Shown here one piece after another: positions 11,894 through 14,437 of a stretch of DNA of 14,437 bases. Below the pieces are notes generated by a model, which worked only from the letters and a program-made list of their open reading frames with translations, was not told where the DNA came from and ran no database searches. This stretch comes from Minisyncoccota bacterium (GTDB lineage: Bacteria; Patescibacteriota; Minisyncoccia; Minisyncoccales; UBA5738): NCBI GenBank assembly GCA_025453415.1, contig JALOQL010000012.1, positions 1 to 14,437 on the forward strand, written 5' to 3'. The translations under genes and the position numbers were made by a program. Position 1 is the stretch's first letter. Each line of letters begins with the position of its first letter.

Positions 11894-13114
11894 ATGGCTA
11901 AAAAAATAATTTCTAAAAAAAGAAAACGCACCGGGCAATCCCAACCGAAGCGTATCTATATGGACTACGGCGCGGCCACGCCGGTTGACCCGCGCGTTGC
12001 CAAGCTGGCCGATAAAAATTTGCCGGACATGTTTGCCAATTCGATGTCGTTCCATTCTTTTGGCCAGCAGGCGCGCCAGATTTTGGAGCAAAGCCGGGCC
12101 GATGTGGCCGGCGTTATCAACGCCGCCAAGCCCGCGGAAATTTTATTTACCGGTTCGGCGACCGAAAGCAATAACCTGGCGCTGAAAGGCGTGATGTTTG
12201 CCAACAAGGGGCGCGGCAGGCATCTGATAATTTCGTCCATAGAGCACGCGTGCGTGATGGAGAGCGCGGCCTGGCTCGAACGCCAAGGATTCGAGGTGAC
12301 GCGCCTGAAGGTCGACCAATATGGGCTGGTCGATCCCAAGGATATTGAAGCCGCGATCCGGCCCGATACCATCCTGGTCTCGGTAATGCATGCCAATAAC
12401 GAGATCGGCACCATCGAGCCGGTGGCCGAGATCGGCAAAATTTGCCGGGATAAGGGGGTATATTTCCATACCGATGCGGCGCAGACCTTCGGCAAAATTA
12501 CCATCGATGTGCAAAAGATGAACATCGACCTGCTCACCGCCAGCTCGCAAAAGATCTACGGTCCGAAAGGCGCCGCCTGCCTGTATGTGCGGGAAGGCGT
12601 GACCGTCGAACCGATCCTGCACGGCGGCGGCCAGGAGAGCGGATTGCGTTCGTCAACCGTCAATGTGCCCGCGATCTACGGATTCGCGCAGGCAAGCTTG
12701 ATTGCCAAAAAAGAAATGACCAAGGAAGCGGCGCGGCAGATTAAAATGCGCGAAAAGCTGATTGGCGGCATTTTGAAAAACATCAAAGGATCGTATCTCA
12801 ATGGCTATCCGGAAAAGCGCTTGCCCAACAACGCCAATGTCCGGTTCGATTACGTCGAGGGCGAGTCGATGATCATCCAGCTGGATATCAACGGCATTGC
12901 CGCCTCAACCGGATCGGCCTGCTCGTCGGCAAAGCTGACGGCGTCGCACGTTTTGACCGCCATTGGGCTCAAGCCGCAGGAAGCGCATGGTTCTTTGCGC
13001 TTGACCCTCGGACGGTTTTCCAAAGAAACCGACGTCAATTACGTCTTGAAGGTTTTGCCCAAAATCATTACCCGGCTGCGAGAGATATCGCCTTTTAAGA
13101 CCGATAATTTGTAA
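11894..13114 (+). CDS. iscS: cysteine desulfurase (NifS/IscS family)
   Basis: 406-residue PLP enzyme that takes sulfur from L-cysteine as a persulfide and passes it to the scaffold for Fe-S assembly. After a Lys/Arg-rich tail (1-20) the family start is clear (IYMDYGAATPVDPRV, 21-35). PLP-site features: GSATESNN (87-94), EHACV with His118, HANNEIGT (166-173), HTDAAQ with Asp194, and Lys220 in SSQKIYGPKG. The residue before Lys220 is Gln where most members have His. The sulfur-carrying Cys343 lies in the IscS-type loop STGSACSSA, followed by GSLRLTLGRFS (366-376). Length is normal. It sits 108 bases after the IscR-like gene and 8 bases before the scaffold gene, so the two enzymes are co-translated neighbours. 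The N-terminal tail resembles that of the scaffold (both MAKKI...). Confidence 0.95.
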   Translation: MAKKIISKKRKRTGQSQPKRIYMDYGAATPVDPRVAKLADKNLPDMFANSMSFHSFGQQARQILEQSRADVAGVINAAKPAEILFTGSATESNNLALKGVMFANKGRGRHLIISSIEHACVMESAAWLERQGFEVTRLKVDQYGLVDPKDIEAAIRPDTILVSVMHANNEIGTIEPVAEIGKICRDKGVYFHTDAAQTFGKITIDVQKMNIDLLTASSQKIYGPKGAACLYVREGVTVEPILHGGGQESGLRSSTVNVPAIYGFAQASLIAKKEMTKEAARQIKMREKLIGGILKNIKGSYLNGYPEKRLPNNANVRFDYVEGESMIIQLDINGIAASTGSACSSAKLTASHVLTAIGLKPQEAHGSLRLTLGRFSKETDVNYVLKVLPKIITRLREISPFKTDNL

Positions 13115-13122
13115 TCCAAACC

Positions 13123-14358
13123 ATGGCAAAGAAAATCACAAAAAAAACAACCAAAAAAACCGCAACCTGTAAGCCAAAATGCGGAGTTTGCCCTAAGGGC
13201 CGGACCGTCGCAAGCGGACCGTACACAAGTACGGTAATGGAGCATTTTACCAAGCCGCACAACTACGGCAAGATAAAAGACGCCGACGGCGTGGGCAAGG
13301 TGGGCAACATTGTCTGCGTGATGCCCGACGAAAAGATCCATTTGCAAAACGAGATCAAACCTCTCGAAGATTTGAAAATCGGAGAAATGGTTTTAAGCCA
13401 TACCGGTTTTAGCAATAAAATTGAACAGGCGGTTAGTCGGGCGTATCGGGGTAAAATCATTGAATTAAAAAATAAGCTGGGAAGAATCAGGCTTACTCCG
13501 GAACACCTTGTTTACGCAATCAAGCCGCCCAAAGGCGATAAATTTCTAAGGACAAAATATCGGAAACAGCTTATGCCCGCGTGGTATCATTCAACCTACT
13601 TGGAAAAAGGCGATATTGTGCTTTATCCCGTGCCACGGGACATTAAAAAAAATGAATTTGTTGAAATCGATATCCCAAAGGAAAAATTTGATTTTAAAAG
13701 CATAGAAATTCCTAAAAGAATCAGGTTAACCGAATGCATATTGAAACTTTTCGGATATTTTTTAGCGGAAGGTTCAATTAGCGAAGGGAGATGCAATAAC
13801 TATTTATTATTCACCTTGCATATTAACGAAATCGATATTGTCGCGGATATAAAAAAAGCGGCCGGCGAATTGGGATTAAATGCTACTGTTAGGGAATATC
13901 CGGAAAAGAAAACCGTGACGGTTGCGCTTTATAGTGCGATGCTATCCCGCTATTTCAAGCAATTATTCGGCAAATATTCTTATGGAAAAAGTATTCCCGA
14001 TTTTTTGATGCTTTTGCCGTATGATTTGCAAAAGCATTTAATATATGGGATGTGGAAAGGCGACGGATACGTTAATTTGGAGCGGGATGGCGCGAGAGCG
14101 GGTTTTGTCACTGTTTCATATAAAATCGCGCAGCAGATGAAGATATTGTTGCTGAGACAGGGGATAATCCCCTCTATTTACCGGGAAGAGAAAAAAAATG
14201 TTAAGGGGGTGAACCACAGAGAAAGTTATCGGATCCATGTCGGCCAAAGGGAATCATTGATAAAAATTTGCGAGATATTGGGAATAAAATATAATGAAGA
14301 CTTTTTCGCAAATTATAACACTTATCCTACTCACTTATGTTTTAACAGGTTGCAATAA
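13123..14358 (+). CDS. iscU: IscU-type Fe-S scaffold N-terminus interrupted by a C-terminally truncated intein
   Basis: 411-residue ORF made of two parts. Residues 1-64 are the scaffold N-terminus: a Lys-rich tail with a CxxxCxxC triplet (Cys16, 20, 23), then YTSTVMEHFTKPHNYGKIKD ... DGVGKVGNIV, which matches the IscU start up to the residue before its first catalytic Cys (E. coli IscU Cys37). At Cys65 an intein begins and fills the rest of the ORF. The remaining IscU (CGD loop, the second and third ligand Cys, the HC motif) is not found after it in any frame up to the window end. The stop at 14356 comes before any intein C-terminal block. The scaffold made from this gene alone cannot be complete. 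Options: a broken gene, a split gene repaired by trans-splicing, or an assembly join. The start codon is 8 bases after the desulfurase stop, without a ribosome site. Confidence 0.88.
   Translation: MAKKITKKTTKKTATCKPKCGVCPKGRTVASGPYTSTVMEHFTKPHNYGKIKDADGVGKVGNIVCVMPDEKIHLQNEIKPLEDLKIGEMVLSHTGFSNKIEQAVSRAYRGKIIELKNKLGRIRLTPEHLVYAIKPPKGDKFLRTKYRKQLMPAWYHSTYLEKGDIVLYPVPRDIKKNEFVEIDIPKEKFDFKSIEIPKRIRLTECILKLFGYFLAEGSISEGRCNNYLLFTLHINEIDIVADIKKAAGELGLNATVREYPEKKTVTVALYSAMLSRYFKQLFGKYSYGKSIPDFLMLLPYDLQKHLIYGMWKGDGYVNLERDGARAGFVTVSYKIAQQMKILLLRQGIIPSIYREEKKNVKGVNHRESYRIHVGQRESLIKICEILGIKYNEDFFANYNTYPTHLCFNRLQ
13315..14355 (+). mobile_element. LAGLIDADG intein lacking C-terminal splicing blocks
   Basis: Begins with Cys1 at residue 65 of the ORF and the N-terminal block (CVMPDEKIHL ... 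IKPLEDLKIGEMVLSHTG, 65-95). Block B is LTPEHLVYAI with the TxxH motif (Thr125, His128). A homing endonuclease of the LAGLIDADG type follows, with both motifs: LFGYFLAEGS (209-218) and LIYGMWKGDG (306-315), each with its acidic residue. The endonuclease C-terminal part runs to about IKICEILGIKY (380-390). After that the reading frame is only the out-of-frame shadow of the lipoprotein gene; blocks F and G (the His and terminal Asn before the C-extein Cys/Ser/Thr) are absent. The segment is AT-richer than the scaffold and desulfurase, as expected of acquired DNA. It cannot cis-splice as it stands. Confidence 0.9.
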
Positions 14359-14437
14359 CAATAACCAGAATTCGCCTGATGCTATATTATACTGGTGTTC
14401 TAATAATTCTGATGAAATAAAATTTGCAAAAGATATT
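14294..14437 (+). CDS. lipoprotein, probably an ABC-type solute-binding protein (partial, 5' end only)
   Basis: 48 codons from the ATG at 14294 to the last base of the window, in another frame from the intein, overlapping its ORF by 65 bases. The product starts MKTFSQIITLILLTYVLTGC: charged start, hydrophobic core and a lipobox L-T-G-Cys20, then an Asn-rich tether (NNNNQNSPD). The next part (AILYWCSNNSDEIKFAKDI) looks like the first strand and helix of sugar-type extracellular solute-binding proteins (pattern I-x-x-W-x-x-x-N ... F-x-x-x-I). The lipoprotein call is firm; the binding-protein call rests on about 18 residues. It would sit on the outer face of the membrane and feed an importer that should lie to the right. 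A weak GGG-A run lies about 11 bases upstream. The abrupt start inside an intein is odd. Confidence 0.75.
   Translation, partial: MKTFSQIITLILLTYVLTGCNNNNQNSPDAILYWCSNNSDEIKFAKDI

Noticed and set aside
14264..14437. Similar words AAAATTTGC...AGATATT near 14264 and at the window end
   Set aside because: The match is short, has an indel, and lies in AT-rich sequence in different reading frames; likely chance rather than a duplication at the junction.
1..14437. CRISPR arrays, tRNA or rRNA genes, insertion sequences
   Set aside because: No regularly spaced direct repeats, tRNA-like or rRNA-like segments, or transposase-like ORFs were seen; the intein is the only mobile element.

Overview
The window looks like a chromosomal stretch of an uncultured bacterium, most likely of the Candidate Phyla Radiation (Patescibacteria). 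This is inferred, not proven. The reasons are: almost no gene has a Shine-Dalgarno sequence; proteins carry Lys-rich N-terminal tails; secreted PKD-type, bactofilin-like and SdpI-like proteins sit together as single genes; and non-coding spacers carry hairpins. TGA is a normal stop (ends at 3599 and 8741), so the code-25 lineages (Gracilibacteria, SR1) are unlikely. Most of the window is moderately GC-rich; the last ~1.1 kb (the intein and what follows) is visibly AT-richer.

Left end (1-2270): a minus-strand operon of a TetR repressor and a membrane-fusion efflux adaptor (running off the window), with a strong promoter and a palindromic operator. Divergently, a second strong promoter drives a 79-residue zinc-ribbon-like protein closed by a terminator.

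2271-2810: a 540-base stretch without a protein gene, holding a consensus sigma70 promoter, several long-range stems, a three-way-junction-like domain and a final intrinsic terminator. I read it as an unidentified structured RNA of about 430 nt.

2811-5092: a patatin-like phospholipase translationally coupled (ATGA overlap) to an anchored thermonuclease-OB protein, a terminator, then a small membrane-anchored OB-like protein. 5115-7127: a large secreted Ig/PKD/FN3-like protein. 7128-7353 holds strong hairpins. 7354-8741: an AlkD-type DNA glycosylase and an SdpI-family membrane protein. 8803-9978: a secreted subtilisin-like protease with an EF-hand-like loop. 10103-11239: an exported bactofilin-like solenoid (eight exact 17-residue rungs) joined to a membrane domain.

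Right end (11317-14437): an iron-sulfur cluster assembly operon. An IscR-like Rrf2 regulator has an IscR type-1-like operator laid over its own -10 box; next come a cysteine desulfurase and an IscU-type scaffold. The scaffold is interrupted just before its first catalytic Cys by a LAGLIDADG intein. The intein has no C-terminal splicing blocks and the rest of IscU is absent; instead a lipoprotein gene (probably a solute-binding protein) starts inside the intein ORF and runs off the window. This broken or split intein in an essential Fe-S scaffold, and the unidentified structured RNA, are the two most interesting items.
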